The notes under the pieces: model-generated
What the model was told of the DNA's origin: nothing
The model's database searches: none
What the model saw: the letters and a program-made list of their open reading frames with translations, nothing else
Source of the DNA: Glaciimonas sp. PAMC28666
GTDB taxonomy: Bacteria; Pseudomonadota; Gammaproteobacteria; Burkholderiales; Burkholderiaceae_D
Direction: 5' to 3'
Length of the DNA stretch: 64,000 bases
NCBI RefSeq assembly: GCF_016917355.1
Contig: NZ_CP070304.1
Location: 2,232,001 to 2,296,000 of the forward strand
Translations under genes and position numbers: made by a program
Shown: in pieces, positions 16,005-25,175 of the stretch
Position numbering within the stretch: the first letter of the stretch is position 1
Layout of the letters: each line of letters begins with the position of its first letter

Positions 16005-17369
16005 CTAAAACTCAGCGTGTAGGCGGACAGTGCCGACATTGACCGGACCGCGATCTGCGTTATAAGCGGGGTTCGCGATACGCTGAACGTCAAACATCAA
16101 ATAAGTCTCTTTATAAAGATTGATGTTGTAATACGCTTCCAGTATTTTTTCCGGTTTGTAGCTAATCCGTCCGTCTCCAATAAAAGCGCCGAGGCCGCCC
16201 AACGCCAGATAGTCCTGATGGGCTTTGCTCAATCCATTCTGCGCAACCGCGACGCCGACAGTGTCTCTAGAGCGGCCCCAATGTTCGCCTTTGACCGCAA
16301 CCCCGGCGGTGACCGAGCGTTCGATTTCGGTGAAAGAATACGTTTCGGTCTTGCCGTCGTTGCGGCTAGCCCGTGCGAACAAACCAATGTCAGAACGCAG
16401 CGCATGTTCAAGACTCACGCCATAGCCCACTTTGAAGCTGTCTTTCCGCACATTGGCGACCGAAGGCACGCCGCCGCTGTCGGCGGCGATAGCGTCGCGG
16501 AAACTGCCCATATTTTCTTTATTGCGAAACATCAGGAATTTGACTTTTCCTTCTTGAGCGCCCAGTTTGTAGCTGTGTTCAATTTCAATCTGATCGCCGT
16601 AGTACTTGGCCAGACGGGTTTCCAGTGGCTGTCCGTTTGACATAATCGGGACCATGAATCGACCGTAACGAAAGGCCCAGTCGTCGTAATAATATTCTGC
16701 CGCACCGCCCCAGGTATAACCACGCGCATCACCCGCATAGTCGAAGGCACCATAGGTCAAGAACGACCAGTTCACAAATTGCGTGCGGGCATCATGCGCG
16801 TACGCGTTGTTATCGAAAATATCGGTCACGCTAACATTGCCCAGCGTCACGACCAGTCTCCGCTTATCGACCATCCCGGCCAGTTGGTTTTGTCCCGATT
16901 CGACTGCCTCCTGTGCGCCACCAAAGTCGAATGTTTGCCTGAGGAACAAACGTGCACGATAGAATTTCGGGTTAGGGCCGCTGGTCTTTTGCTGTTCGCT
17001 GTTGGTCATCCCTCCCAGACCATGCAAACCTGATAGCGGCACTGCCTGCACCATCTCCGGATCGAAATACAGCTCCGCACCGCCCCATAAGCGAAGACCA
17101 AAAAAGCCGGTCGCCGTGAGAGAGTAAGCCTTTTCACGCTCGGGCGACAAACTATTGGCGCCGCTATAGGGCGCGTTGAACGATGGCTTGCGTTGCCAGA
17201 TGTAGGTCGACTGGAAGTGCGCGTTCCAGTTCTCGGGCGCCATGATTTCTTCCGCTTCCAGCGCAGCTGGTGCAGAGTCGGCCTCGGCATGCGCCGTTAT
17301 TGGCAGGCTAAATAGGCGCGCTGCCGCCAACAGGCTGCCGAAAAGGATCTTATTTTTACTTTTAAACAT
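16005..17369 (-). CDS. OprB-family carbohydrate-selective porin
   Basis: This is an outer-membrane beta-barrel that lets sugars into the periplasm. It has a signal peptide (ending ITAHA), then APENWNAHFQSTYIWQRKPSF, the typical OprB opening, and LRLWGGAELYFDPEM. The later segments include DFAGDARGY-like DYAGDARGYTWGG and GVAVAQNGLSKAHQDYLALGG. The protein ends in RLHAEF with the terminal Phe needed for BAM assembly. Length 454 is normal. It lies next to the periplasmic sugar dehydrogenase operon (convergent), which makes sugar supply to that enzyme plausible, although that link is an inference. Confidence 0.9.
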   Translation of the reverse strand: MFKSKNKILFGSLLAAARLFSLPITAHAEADSAPAALEAEEIMAPENWNAHFQSTYIWQRKPSFNAPYSGANSLSPEREKAYSLTATGFFGLRLWGGAELYFDPEMVQAVPLSGLHGLGGMTNSEQQKTSGPNPKFYRARLFLRQTFDFGGAQEAVESGQNQLAGMVDKRRLVVTLGNVSVTDIFDNNAYAHDARTQFVNWSFLTYGAFDYAGDARGYTWGGAAEYYYDDWAFRYGRFMVPIMSNGQPLETRLAKYYGDQIEIEHSYKLGAQEGKVKFLMFRNKENMGSFRDAIAADSGGVPSVANVRKDSFKVGYGVSLEHALRSDIGLFARASRNDGKTETYSFTEIERSVTAGVAVKGEHWGRSRDTVGVAVAQNGLSKAHQDYLALGGLGAFIGDGRISYKPEKILEAYYNINLYKETYLMFDVQRIANPAYNADRGPVNVGTVRLHAEF

Positions 17370-17575
17370 AGGGGCTCCGAGAACACCGCGAGTCTATTGG
17401 TGGCCTTTTTTTTAGTCAAGCAGTAAGTCGGTTAACGAAACCGGCTTCCTTCGAAGTCGTTGCAATACGACGACAATGACATAATGCGGTAGCATATCTA
17501 TGCCCAATACCAGCGAATATCGTTGTTTGATAACGCTGGCAGGAACAATTGCGATTGAGCTTAAAAACTAAAATG

Positions 17576-18985
17576 TTAAATTCTTTTCCGGAAAAACAGC
17601 GTGTCGCCCAGCCACACAAGCAGCATCGAAACCCCCATCATTGGAAATAAAATACCCATGACCGCCAGGAACCCTCTCCAGCGGTGGATGGAAGGTGGCG
17701 GGTTCAGCACCCGTTTAGGTGCCCCTATCGATCTGGCGGGACGGCGTTTCCACCACATCACAAAGCCTGTGATCGCCATGCCGAGAAGTGCCAATGATAT
17801 TGCCGCGCAAATCAGCTGATTTGCTAATCCAAAATATTCGCCCATATGCAAGGCCACGCCAAGCGTGACCGCTTTAGACACAGGGTTGTAGTCTGAAAAA
17901 CGCATATCTTTCAAAATTTTCCCGCTGTATTGGTCAATATGCAGCGTTCGTTGTCGATCAAGATCAGAGCGTAAAAATTCTGACGCGCCCGGCGCATACG
18001 ATGCGGTAAAAACGCTCGCTGTTTTGGTGGGCAATGCCAATTGATAGGTCAGCATGCCGTTGCGTGCCGCGATCGCCGCAACCTGATCGATGGATAGGCG
18101 TTGCGGTGGCATCACATGGGGATGCGACATCGGTACGGTTGTCGCACCCACCGCCCAAGGGATATCGGCCAGAGGCAAATTGCGCATTTTCATCGGGATT
18201 GCTGACGGTTCAGCGGCATGCACATGTTCAGGTTCAGCCGCTTTTGCTGAACTGTCAACGCTCGCCCAAGTGACGATAGCCTGAAAATTTTTGCCCCAAA
18301 AACTGGACCAGGGCAGCCCGGTTAAAATGAAGAACAGGGCACCGATTGCAACCCATAATCCTACCACCATGTGCAACTCGCGCCATATCGCACGGCCGCG
18401 TAAGTGAAGGCGGGGAAGCAAGGTGCCCCGCACCGAAAATGCGGTTCTCGGCCACCACAAAGCGATGCCGGTTCCGAGCATGATCAAGGTCCAGCAAGCG
18501 GCCAGTTCCATCAGCCATCCGCCCCATTTTCCCAGCATCAGATCGCGATGAATTTGGCGCACCTGATTCATAATACGATGTTCTACGCTGAGCGTTCCCA
18601 AGACCTTGCCGGTGGTCGGATTCACATACACACTGGTGCTCTCGCCGGACGCCAGGCGGAACACCGCTTCGGTGCTGCGCTGTGGATTGTTGCTGACGCT
18701 GATTGAGGTGGCGACCGCCTCCTCGGGCACAGCGCTGGCAGCAATCGTTAATTGCTTGTCGTAACTGATCGGCGATTGCGTGCTGGCCGCGACGAACAGT
18801 TTGTCGGCATAGAGCGCAGCATCTATCTGCGGCTTGAAGACATAGATTGTGCCGGTGATGGCCAGTGCAATCAGAAATGGCATGACAAATAATCCGGCGT
18901 AGAAATGCCAGCGCCATAAAATGCGGTAATTGCGCGATGCAGACAATGCTGGATCGACGGATGAAAATTGTAGTGGTGTTCGCAT
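17576..18985 (-). CDS. PepSY-associated transmembrane protein
   Basis: This inner-membrane protein has four main hydrophobic segments: one at about residues 30-52, one near 165-185, one at about 210-230, and a C-terminal pair around VMWWKRRPAR and MGILFPMMGVSMLLVWL. PepSY domains lie in the periplasmic loops (VNPTTGKVLG and IDQYSGKILKDMRFSDYNP). The family is often encoded with TonB receptors and is thought to reduce ferric siderophores or cupric ions at the inner membrane. It is the third gene after the DUF2946 gene and the TonB receptor, 80 bp below the receptor. The His/Glu-containing periplasmic stretch EPEHVHAAE could bind metal. Confidence 0.85.
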   Translation of the reverse strand: MRTPLQFSSVDPALSASRNYRILWRWHFYAGLFVMPFLIALAITGTIYVFKPQIDAALYADKLFVAASTQSPISYDKQLTIAASAVPEEAVATSISVSNNPQRSTEAVFRLASGESTSVYVNPTTGKVLGTLSVEHRIMNQVRQIHRDLMLGKWGGWLMELAACWTLIMLGTGIALWWPRTAFSVRGTLLPRLHLRGRAIWRELHMVVGLWVAIGALFFILTGLPWSSFWGKNFQAIVTWASVDSSAKAAEPEHVHAAEPSAIPMKMRNLPLADIPWAVGATTVPMSHPHVMPPQRLSIDQVAAIAARNGMLTYQLALPTKTASVFTASYAPGASEFLRSDLDRQRTLHIDQYSGKILKDMRFSDYNPVSKAVTLGVALHMGEYFGLANQLICAAISLALLGMAITGFVMWWKRRPARSIGAPKRVLNPPPSIHRWRGFLAVMGILFPMMGVSMLLVWLGDTLFFRKRI

Positions 18986-19065
18986 GGGTTGCTGCTCTTA
19001 CTGAAAGGGTTTTCAAGGAGAATATCAATGCCGGGATCGTCACTCGGCGGAGCCGTTGCAAGGCA

Positions 19066-21465
19066 TCACATACTGACCTTTGCCTCCAGGTAGAAGGTTC
19101 TGCCCGGATACGGGTAGTAGACGTAATAGCGACGGTCCGTCAGATTGTCGACCCCGAGGCCAATTTCGGTATGCTTCGTCGGCTTGAACGTCAGCTTGGT
19201 GTCGAATACCAGGAACGAACTGGTTCCTCCAAAAGTATCGGGATTAATGTCGGTGTTGGTGAGCGTATTGAACTGCCGCCCGGAAAAGCGCCCGCCCAGC
19301 ATCGCGCTGGCTTTTTCGTCAATGCGATAAGTGCCGACCAGATTCGCCCGCCACAACGGAATGCGATAAAAATTCTTCCCGACAGTCGCCGGATTTTTAC
19401 TATTTTCCAGGATAATCGATCGGGTGTAACCAACGCTGGCGCTGAGATCAAGCCCACGCAACATCACATTTTCCGCGGAATAACTAAGCTCAATTCCGCG
19501 TGAACGGACCCGATCAATATTCTGGATATTGGTCACGTTCGGAAACACCGCTGTATTGGTTTGACTGAACAACGTGTTCTTCACATCGTCTTCGAAGACA
19601 GACATACGGAGGAGTCCGTTGGATTGCGCCCATTCCGCACTGAGTTCTTTGGCCAGATCATTTTCCGGTTTCAGGTTCGGATCATTACTCACCAATGTCG
19701 ATCCGGTGAGGCTGCCTTGAAACAGTTCGCTGACGGTCGGAAATCGATAAGCGCGGCCGGTGGAAAAGCGGAAAGTAAGATCGGGTGTGGCCTGATACGA
19801 TAACGCCGCTTTTGGCGACCAATTGGATTGCGTGCGATTGCTATAAGCCTGCGAAGAACCGACTATCGCGCGCACACCATCATAAGCGCGCCAATCTTCA
19901 TAACGCAATCCATACGTCAACTTCCAGCGCGAGAATAACTGCCACGCGTCCTGCGCATAGAGTGCCTGAGTTTCCGTTTTTCCAGCGAAAGCGTTATTAA
20001 ATCCACCGCCGTCATCGTTGCGCCAGTTGCTCAGATTGCGCGTGGTGTTTTGCAGGAAATAATTGTCGTAGTGATAGCCGAAAGTCGGCCAGTGGGACCC
20101 GGCCTGGACGATGACCGGTTTGTAGTCCATCGTCAGGTCAAGTGTCTTCCAGCCGGAACCATCACCAAAAGTTGCCGCGCCGGTGGGATCGTTGGGTAAC
20201 CCACTATTGGCTGAACGGAAAATGCTCTTTGAAATGTCGAAATAGGAGGCAATTGCTGAATAATTCCAGCCATTTTGATGTTGGGTTTTAAGCGTCAATC
20301 CAAGCAGTTGATTTTCGCTTTCGCTGGCGGCCGGGGCAAAAAATCCATTTGGTAGAGTGTATTGATAACCACCGATATTTACCAACCCGGCGTAGACCGG
20401 ATTGCCGTTAGCATCGCGCAGGAAGGTCGCCGTGTTGTTGCTCACCTGCTGATGCCAATAGCCAAAAGTGAGTCCCGCCTGCAAAGTCGGCGTTATATCA
20501 AGAATGGCTTTGAACTTGAATTGATCCTGCACCACTCTTTCAGCACCTTCTGAGTTCACCCCAAAAATGGTCGCGGGTGCGCCGTTAGGATTCATATATT
20601 GATAAGCGCCGGTAACAGGAATAGCCGCGCTGGTGGCCGCGGTAGTGGATCGCAACTGGTTGCCATAAACGAACGGTTGCCCGGCGTTGCTGAGATGATC
20701 AATACCGAGCAGGAAGGAAAAATTGCCCACTTTATTACCTATCGAGGCGGTAGTTTTATTGCCATCGAAATGACTATTGATGCCGAACAGGTTAAATTGC
20801 TGACTGAATACCTGCGCCTTCGCCAGGGCCTCTAATTTGGTTGGCATTTTCGTCGTGATTGCCACGGTCGAACCCATCGAATTGCCGGGATATAGGGCTG
20901 AAAATGGACCATACATCACATCGACCTGCGCAATATCTTCTGGAAAAACCATCGACCAATGCGGAGGGAAGCTGAACGTATTCCCAAGAAAATTACTCAG
21001 TAGCAAGCCATCCGCATACACGAGGCCGCGCGCGGTCTGTGAATTGCCATTGCCGCGCACGGAAATGGTCGCGTTTTCATCCCCGATGAAGCGCTTGCGA
21101 ATCGCCATGTTCGGCATGTATTTCAAGGCATCTTCGGTGTTCACTACGTTCAAATTTTCCAACTGCCGGGCGGTGATACGTTCACTGGTGGCTGGCAAAT
21201 TGACGTCGAACGCCTGGGTTTGTCTGGCACCTGTGACCACGACCTCGGGTACAACCAGATCGCTCGGTTCAGCGGCAACTGCATTTTGAAAAAATATCGG
21301 TAAGACGAAACAAGACAGCGGTAGTAAGGCTGCCCTTAAATACGTCGACTGATTGCATGATGCGTGTGGTGCGTGTGGTGCGTGTGGTGCGTGTGTTGCC
21401 CGATGCGCATTTGCACGCCGTTCAGAACGCACGATTCCCTTAGTTTGCGAAGGCAAATTAAGCAT
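19066..21465 (-). CDS. TonB-dependent outer-membrane receptor with HAP-repeat leader
   Basis: This 799-residue receptor has a plug domain (VVVTGARQTQAFDVNLPATS, DALKYMPNMAIRKR, SVRGNGNSQTARGLVYADG, DVMYGPFSALYPGNSMG) and a 22-strand barrel ending in a C-terminal FYLEAKVSM region. The ligand is probably a metal chelate or copper, judging by the DUF2946 and PepSY neighbours. The N-terminus is unusual: before the hydrophobic signal (YLRAALLPLSCFVLPIFF, cleaved near AVAAEP) lies a basic segment with HAPHAPHAPHA. That stretch is encoded by a 9-bp tandem repeat. No later methionine is available before the signal, so the extended leader seems real, unless a non-ATG start is used. Confidence 0.9.
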   Translation of the reverse strand: MLNLPSQTKGIVRSERRANAHRATHAPHAPHAPHASCNQSTYLRAALLPLSCFVLPIFFQNAVAAEPSDLVVPEVVVTGARQTQAFDVNLPATSERITARQLENLNVVNTEDALKYMPNMAIRKRFIGDENATISVRGNGNSQTARGLVYADGLLLSNFLGNTFSFPPHWSMVFPEDIAQVDVMYGPFSALYPGNSMGSTVAITTKMPTKLEALAKAQVFSQQFNLFGINSHFDGNKTTASIGNKVGNFSFLLGIDHLSNAGQPFVYGNQLRSTTAATSAAIPVTGAYQYMNPNGAPATIFGVNSEGAERVVQDQFKFKAILDITPTLQAGLTFGYWHQQVSNNTATFLRDANGNPVYAGLVNIGGYQYTLPNGFFAPAASESENQLLGLTLKTQHQNGWNYSAIASYFDISKSIFRSANSGLPNDPTGAATFGDGSGWKTLDLTMDYKPVIVQAGSHWPTFGYHYDNYFLQNTTRNLSNWRNDDGGGFNNAFAGKTETQALYAQDAWQLFSRWKLTYGLRYEDWRAYDGVRAIVGSSQAYSNRTQSNWSPKAALSYQATPDLTFRFSTGRAYRFPTVSELFQGSLTGSTLVSNDPNLKPENDLAKELSAEWAQSNGLLRMSVFEDDVKNTLFSQTNTAVFPNVTNIQNIDRVRSRGIELSYSAENVMLRGLDLSASVGYTRSIILENSKNPATVGKNFYRIPLWRANLVGTYRIDEKASAMLGGRFSGRQFNTLTNTDINPDTFGGTSSFLVFDTKLTFKPTKHTEIGLGVDNLTDRRYYVYYPYPGRTFYLEAKVSM
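21361..21396. repeat. 9-bp tandem repeat encoding HAP repeats in the receptor leader
   Basis: Four consecutive units, TGCGTGTGG three times and then TGCGTGTGT, lie inside the TonB-receptor gene. On the coding strand they read as Pro/Ala/His triplets. The unit is a multiple of three, so copy changes keep the frame. Confidence 0.92.
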
Positions 21466-21602
21466 AAAACTCCCCTGGTTTCACTCAGCCGACTGGTGGC
21501 TAAGCAAATGAATGAATAAATAAATGCGCAAGCTCGCACGCACCGCGAACGCAAATGCAGCGGCTGCGACACTACGGTGTCATCAATTGGATAAACGAAA
21601 AA

Positions 21603-22046
21603 TCAGAGGCGTTTCGGAGGAGGATCGAGCGGATTGGTTTGCCCGCGAAAGGGGCGAGGTGGAGAATAGTCGTACAGCAGCGGTCGCTCATGTGCCATCG
21701 CGGCTGCAGATGCGACCACCAGATTGACATAGCTGGTGACAAGCGGGCTATGCGCCATGAGTGAGCAATAACCGCAGGCGTCGCCATGATTGCCATGTCC
21801 CTGATGATCGCCGCGATTTCCAGCATCGCCACCTGTCGGTAACGAGGCGTTGGCATCGAGATGCACCATCCCTGAGGAGGTACAGAAGTCGTTAAACATC
21901 TGCGCATTCCCGCGCGCCTGCACCGATTGCGAAATCGCAGGCATGAACAAGCTTAGCCACAAGGCTATCAGGCAAGTCCAGATAATGCGTTTTTGCCAGC
22001 GGGTAAGTGACATAGGGTACTTACGGAGAGAGAATCGACTGCCCAT
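21603..22046 (-). CDS. DUF2946-family protein (copper-associated)
   Basis: This small exported or membrane-anchored protein has a hydrophobic segment IIWTCLIALWLSLFMPAISQ near the N-terminus, then the family's Cys/His features: DFCTSSG, a His-rich linker with HQGHGNHGD, and ACGYCSLMAHSP. A second hydrophobic stretch follows. DUF2946 proteins are commonly found beside copper-linked TonB receptors; their exact function is unknown. It is the first gene of the DUF2946/receptor/PepSY set, 137 bp above the receptor. The start may instead be ATG 22013 (MSLTRW); neither start has a clear ribosome binding site. Confidence 0.8.
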   Translation of the reverse strand: MGSRFSLRKYPMSLTRWQKRIIWTCLIALWLSLFMPAISQSVQARGNAQMFNDFCTSSGMVHLDANASLPTGGDAGNRGDHQGHGNHGDACGYCSLMAHSPLVTSYVNLVVASAAAMAHERPLLYDYSPPRPFRGQTNPLDPPPKRL

Positions 22047-22205
22047 GTGACCGGGCTAAAAAATATCGCTCGATCATGACGACGAAGCTTCGTCAGCAAA
22101 GAAAACCAACGACGAAGCCACGCTCAGGCTCTCGCATTTTATTGTGAAGGTGGAGGAAACACAAGTTGAAGTGCAGGAGAAGTGCAACCAGCGCCTAAAC
22201 CGGAA

Positions 22206-22245
22206 CAAAAAAAAGCCAACGCCACGTTGAGAGTGGTGTTGGCTT
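22206..22245 (-). terminator. Rho-independent terminator after the tartrate dehydrogenase gene
   Basis: On the minus strand a 13-bp stem AAGCCAACACCAC/GTGGCGTTGGCTT (one wobble) is followed by a run of T. It lies between the dehydrogenase stop (22332) and the DUF2946 start (22046). Confidence 0.88.
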
Positions 22246-22331
22246 CTGACCGACTGCGACGCCGATCAGTCGGTACCGTCGCAAAATATAGCACAGAGGT
22301 ACGCCCGCTTTAAGCGAGGCACGCCATTACA

Positions 22332-23429
22332 TCAGGGAGCTTCCGATACCAGACGAGCAATGGCTTCACCCATCGCTGTGGTGGAGGCGGTACCGCCCAG
22401 ATCAGCCGTATGCGGCCCCGCTGCCAGTGCCGATTTGATCGCCGCCAGGATGGCGTCATGCGCCTGGCGACCTTGGCTGTCGCTGCCGCCACCACCCAGA
22501 AAATCGAGCATCATCGCGCCCGACCAGATCATGGCAATCGGGTTGGCGATATTCTTGCCATAGATATCCGGTGCCGAACCGTGGACCGGTTCGAACAGAG
22601 ACGGAAAATTGCGCTCGGGATTCATGTTTGCCGATGGTGCCAGACCAATGGTGCCGGTGCAGGCAGGGCCGAGGTCTGACAGGATGTCGCCAAATAAATT
22701 GGACGCCACCACTACGTCGAAGCGTTGCGGCTGCAGGACAAAGCGTGCGCATAGGATATCGATGTGTTGCTTGTCCCAGCTGATATCCGGATATTGGCTT
22801 GCCATCTCGGCCGCGCGGGTATCCCACCACGGCATGGAGATCGAAATGCCGTTACTTTTGGTGGCAACGGTGACGTGTTTGCGGGCACGTTTTTTTGCCA
22901 GTTCGAATGCGAATTTAAGCACGCGATCACTGCCACGACGTGAAAATATCGCTTGCTGCATCACGATTTCATTCGGCGTTCCTTCATACATAATCCCGCC
23001 TACGGAGGAATATTCACCTTCGGTATTTTCGCGCACGATCATCATGTCGATATCGCCAGCACCGCGATTCGCCAATGGACTCGGCACCCCCGCAAATGTC
23101 TGGGCCGGGCGCAAGTTGATGTATTGGTCGAACTCGCGCCGGAATTTTAGCAGCGAACCCCATAATGAGATGTGGTCCGGCACAATGTCCGGCCAGCCGA
23201 CTGCGCCAAAGTAGATCGCATCCATTCCCATCAACTGGGCCTTCCAGTCGGCTGGCATCATGTTGCCGGTTTCCGCGTAATAGTCGCAGCTGGCCCAGTT
23301 GAATTCAGTCAGTTCGAGAGTGATGCCGAAACGTTTTGCAGCAGCGTTGACGACACGGAGGCCTTCGGGCATGACTTCTTTACCGATGCCATCTCCTGCA
23401 AGTACGGCGATTTTGTATGTGGTGTTCAT
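22332..23429 (-). CDS. ttuC: Tartrate/D-malate dehydrogenase (decarboxylating)
   Basis: This member of the isocitrate/isopropylmalate dehydrogenase family uses NAD and a divalent metal to oxidise tartrate or D-malate. It begins YKIAVLAGDGIGKEVMPEGL, carries the substrate motif LLKFRREFDQYINLRPAQ with the Arg residues, and has NLFGDILSDLGPACTGTIGL with the metal-binding Asp residues. EPVHGSAPDIYGKNIANPIA is the NAD site. The variants match TtuC/DmlA rather than LeuB (SLWGSLLKFRREFDQY). Length 365 is usual. It is divergent from a DmlR-like LysR gene 97 bp away, the standard arrangement for this enzyme, so substrate induction through that regulator is likely. Confidence 0.9.
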   Translation of the reverse strand: MNTTYKIAVLAGDGIGKEVMPEGLRVVNAAAKRFGITLELTEFNWASCDYYAETGNMMPADWKAQLMGMDAIYFGAVGWPDIVPDHISLWGSLLKFRREFDQYINLRPAQTFAGVPSPLANRGAGDIDMMIVRENTEGEYSSVGGIMYEGTPNEIVMQQAIFSRRGSDRVLKFAFELAKKRARKHVTVATKSNGISISMPWWDTRAAEMASQYPDISWDKQHIDILCARFVLQPQRFDVVVASNLFGDILSDLGPACTGTIGLAPSANMNPERNFPSLFEPVHGSAPDIYGKNIANPIAMIWSGAMMLDFLGGGGSDSQGRQAHDAILAAIKSALAAGPHTADLGGTASTTAMGEAIARLVSEAP

Positions 23430-23526
23430 GGGTTATCTCCTAAAGCGTCGGTGACGCAGACGGTTATTATATTCATTCCGTTTGATACTATAATTGCGAT
23501 TTTAGTTAAAGCATTGTGCACACATC

Positions 23527-24444
23527 GTGAATAAACTTCCAACGCCTGAGGACTTGCGCGTATTTATAGCCGTCGTACGAAAATCAAGCTTCTCCGCAGC
23601 GGCGGATGAGCTGGGTAGCTCGCCTGCGTATATCAGCAAACGTATCCGGATATTGGAAGAAGAGCTGGCTACTCGCTTGTTTCAGCGTACCACGCGTAGC
23701 GTTGTGATTACGGAGGAAGGCGAGCGTGTCTATCACTGGGCGCAACGGATTTTGGACGACATCGATCATTTGATGCAAGAAGTCTCAATCACGCGCGAGG
23801 CCCCGCGTGGGGCCTTGCGAATCAGCAGCAGTTTCGGCTTTGGCCGCAACGTGATGGGTCCGGCCATTTCAGCATTGATTGCGCGTTATCCCTTGTTGAC
23901 CGTCCGCTTTGAAGTGTTTGATCGGTTGGTTGACGTCGCCAGCGAGGGATTCGATCTCGATGTCCGCATCGGAGACGAGATCGCGCCCCATTTACTTGCC
24001 CGGCGCTTAGCTTCGAATCATCGCGTGCTATGCGCCTCTCCGGCATACCTGGCGCGGCGCGGCCAACCGCAAGCACTTAGCGAACTGGCGCAACATGACT
24101 GCCTTGTCATCAAGGAGCGCGATCATCCTTTCGGCGTATGGAAATTGCGGGTCGGCGGGGAGGAGCAGACCGTCAAGGTGACCGGCCCGTTGTCCACCAA
24201 TCATGGGGAGATCGCGGTGCAGTGGGCGATTGACGGACGGGGAGTTGTGCTGCGCTCGATCTGGGATATCGAAGGCTTTTTGCAAAGCGGCCAGCTGGTC
24301 AGAATATTACCCAACTGTCGACAGGAAGCCAATATCTGGGCAGTGTATCCCTCACGTCTGAGCAATTCAGCCAAGGTGCGGGTATGTGTGGAGTTTTTGC
24401 AGGAGTTTTTTGTGCAGGCGAATGTGGCTGAACAATTGAAGTAA
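23527..24444 (+). CDS. LysR-family regulator (DmlR-like) of the divergent dehydrogenase
   Basis: A 305-residue LysR regulator starting with GTG at 23527. The winged helix contains FSAAADELGSSPAYISKRIRILEEELATRLFQRTTRS. The effector domain follows (ALRISSSFGFGRNVMGPAIS, ARYPLLTVRFEVFDRLVD, DLDVRIGDE), and the IVQWAIDG-like AVQWAIDGRGVVLRSIWDI segment is typical of the DmlR/TtuA group. It is divergent from the tartrate/D-malate dehydrogenase gene and probably activates it with the substrate as ligand. Its ATG-free start is supported by the family N-terminus; the Shine-Dalgarno is weak. Confidence 0.9.
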   Translation: MNKLPTPEDLRVFIAVVRKSSFSAAADELGSSPAYISKRIRILEEELATRLFQRTTRSVVITEEGERVYHWAQRILDDIDHLMQEVSITREAPRGALRISSSFGFGRNVMGPAISALIARYPLLTVRFEVFDRLVDVASEGFDLDVRIGDEIAPHLLARRLASNHRVLCASPAYLARRGQPQALSELAQHDCLVIKERDHPFGVWKLRVGGEEQTVKVTGPLSTNHGEIAVQWAIDGRGVVLRSIWDIEGFLQSGQLVRILPNCRQEANIWAVYPSRLSNSAKVRVCVEFLQEFFVQANVAEQLK

Positions 24445-24652
24445 AAATGGGTGCGCTCATATCCATCCAAAAGGCAGTCAAAAAAATCTGCCCATAAGTT
24501 TGCCACCACGCTTGCGTATCTCGTTCCCCACCCTGCATCCGGTGCCAGGCAATCGGCCATCCACTTGAGGAATAGATGTAACGGGTTGTAATGCGCGTCA
24601 ACGCTATCTTCGCGAGCTCGTTAATATCGGTAACTCCTCGAGATTGACTTGA

Positions 24653-24668
24653 GGTTATCAAGATAACC
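24653..24668. promoter_or_regulatory. Perfect palindrome before the Ala-rich protein gene
   Basis: GGTTATC-AA-GATAACC is a perfect inverted repeat directly upstream of the Shine-Dalgarno AAGGGA and 12 bp before ATG 24681. It could be an operator or a small 5'-UTR hairpin. TTGACT at 24644 may be part of a -35 box. Confidence 0.45.
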
Positions 24669-24680
24669 AAGGGACACAAA

Positions 24681-24983
24681 ATGAATAAATTACACGCTGT
24701 TTTAATCGCTGGCTTGCTCGCTACAACTGCTTTTGCGCAAGCCGCAATGCCGACAGCAGCCGCCAATGCCGCCACATCAACTTCGGTATCTGCGAACCCG
24801 GATGTTAAAACGCCGAACGCAGTGGTAGCCGCGGATGCAAATGCAAAAACCAAGGTAGCGGGCGCAAAGAGCGACGCTACGGCAACGGCGAAGAAAGTGC
24901 ACCATACTTCCCTCAACACCAAAGCAAAAGCTAACGCTGGCGGTGTGAATGCAGGTGTTGGTGCATCAGCGACCGTTAAGTAA
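24681..24983 (+). CDS. Small secreted Ala/Lys-rich protein
   Basis: This 100-residue protein has a clear signal peptide (MNKLHAVLIAGLLATTAFAQ, cleaved near AQA-AM). The mature part is low complexity, rich in Ala, Thr, Asn, Val and Lys, with repeated NA/KAK motifs such as ADANAKTKVAG and NTKAKANAGG. It should be disordered and basic. I do not recognise a family. It has a good ribosome binding site and its own terminator at 24999-25026, so it is a genuine monocistronic gene. Acid-shock-like or envelope-associated small basic proteins look similar, but nothing here proves that role. Confidence 0.75.
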   Translation: MNKLHAVLIAGLLATTAFAQAAMPTAAANAATSTSVSANPDVKTPNAVVAADANAKTKVAGAKSDATATAKKVHHTSLNTKAKANAGGVNAGVGASATVK

Positions 24984-24998
24984 TTAAGGTGAAATATG

Positions 24999-25026
24999 AA
25001 AAGACAGGCGCGTCCTGTCTTTTTTA
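24999..25026 (+). terminator. Rho-independent terminator
   Basis: The 10-bp stem AAAAGACAGG/CCTGTCTTTT with a 5-nt loop runs into a T stretch, 16 bp after the Ala-rich protein gene. Confidence 0.92.
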
Positions 25027-25175
25027 TTCTCTATTTTTTTATGTAAAAAAGCACCGCAGCGTTATATCTGAAGAATTATTTTGGTCACAGTGGGACATCA
25101 TTGGATATCCGCGCAAATAAGGGCAACATGCGAGCCGGATCGGTGTCCAAATGATCCCAGCCGAAGGAGAACAGT

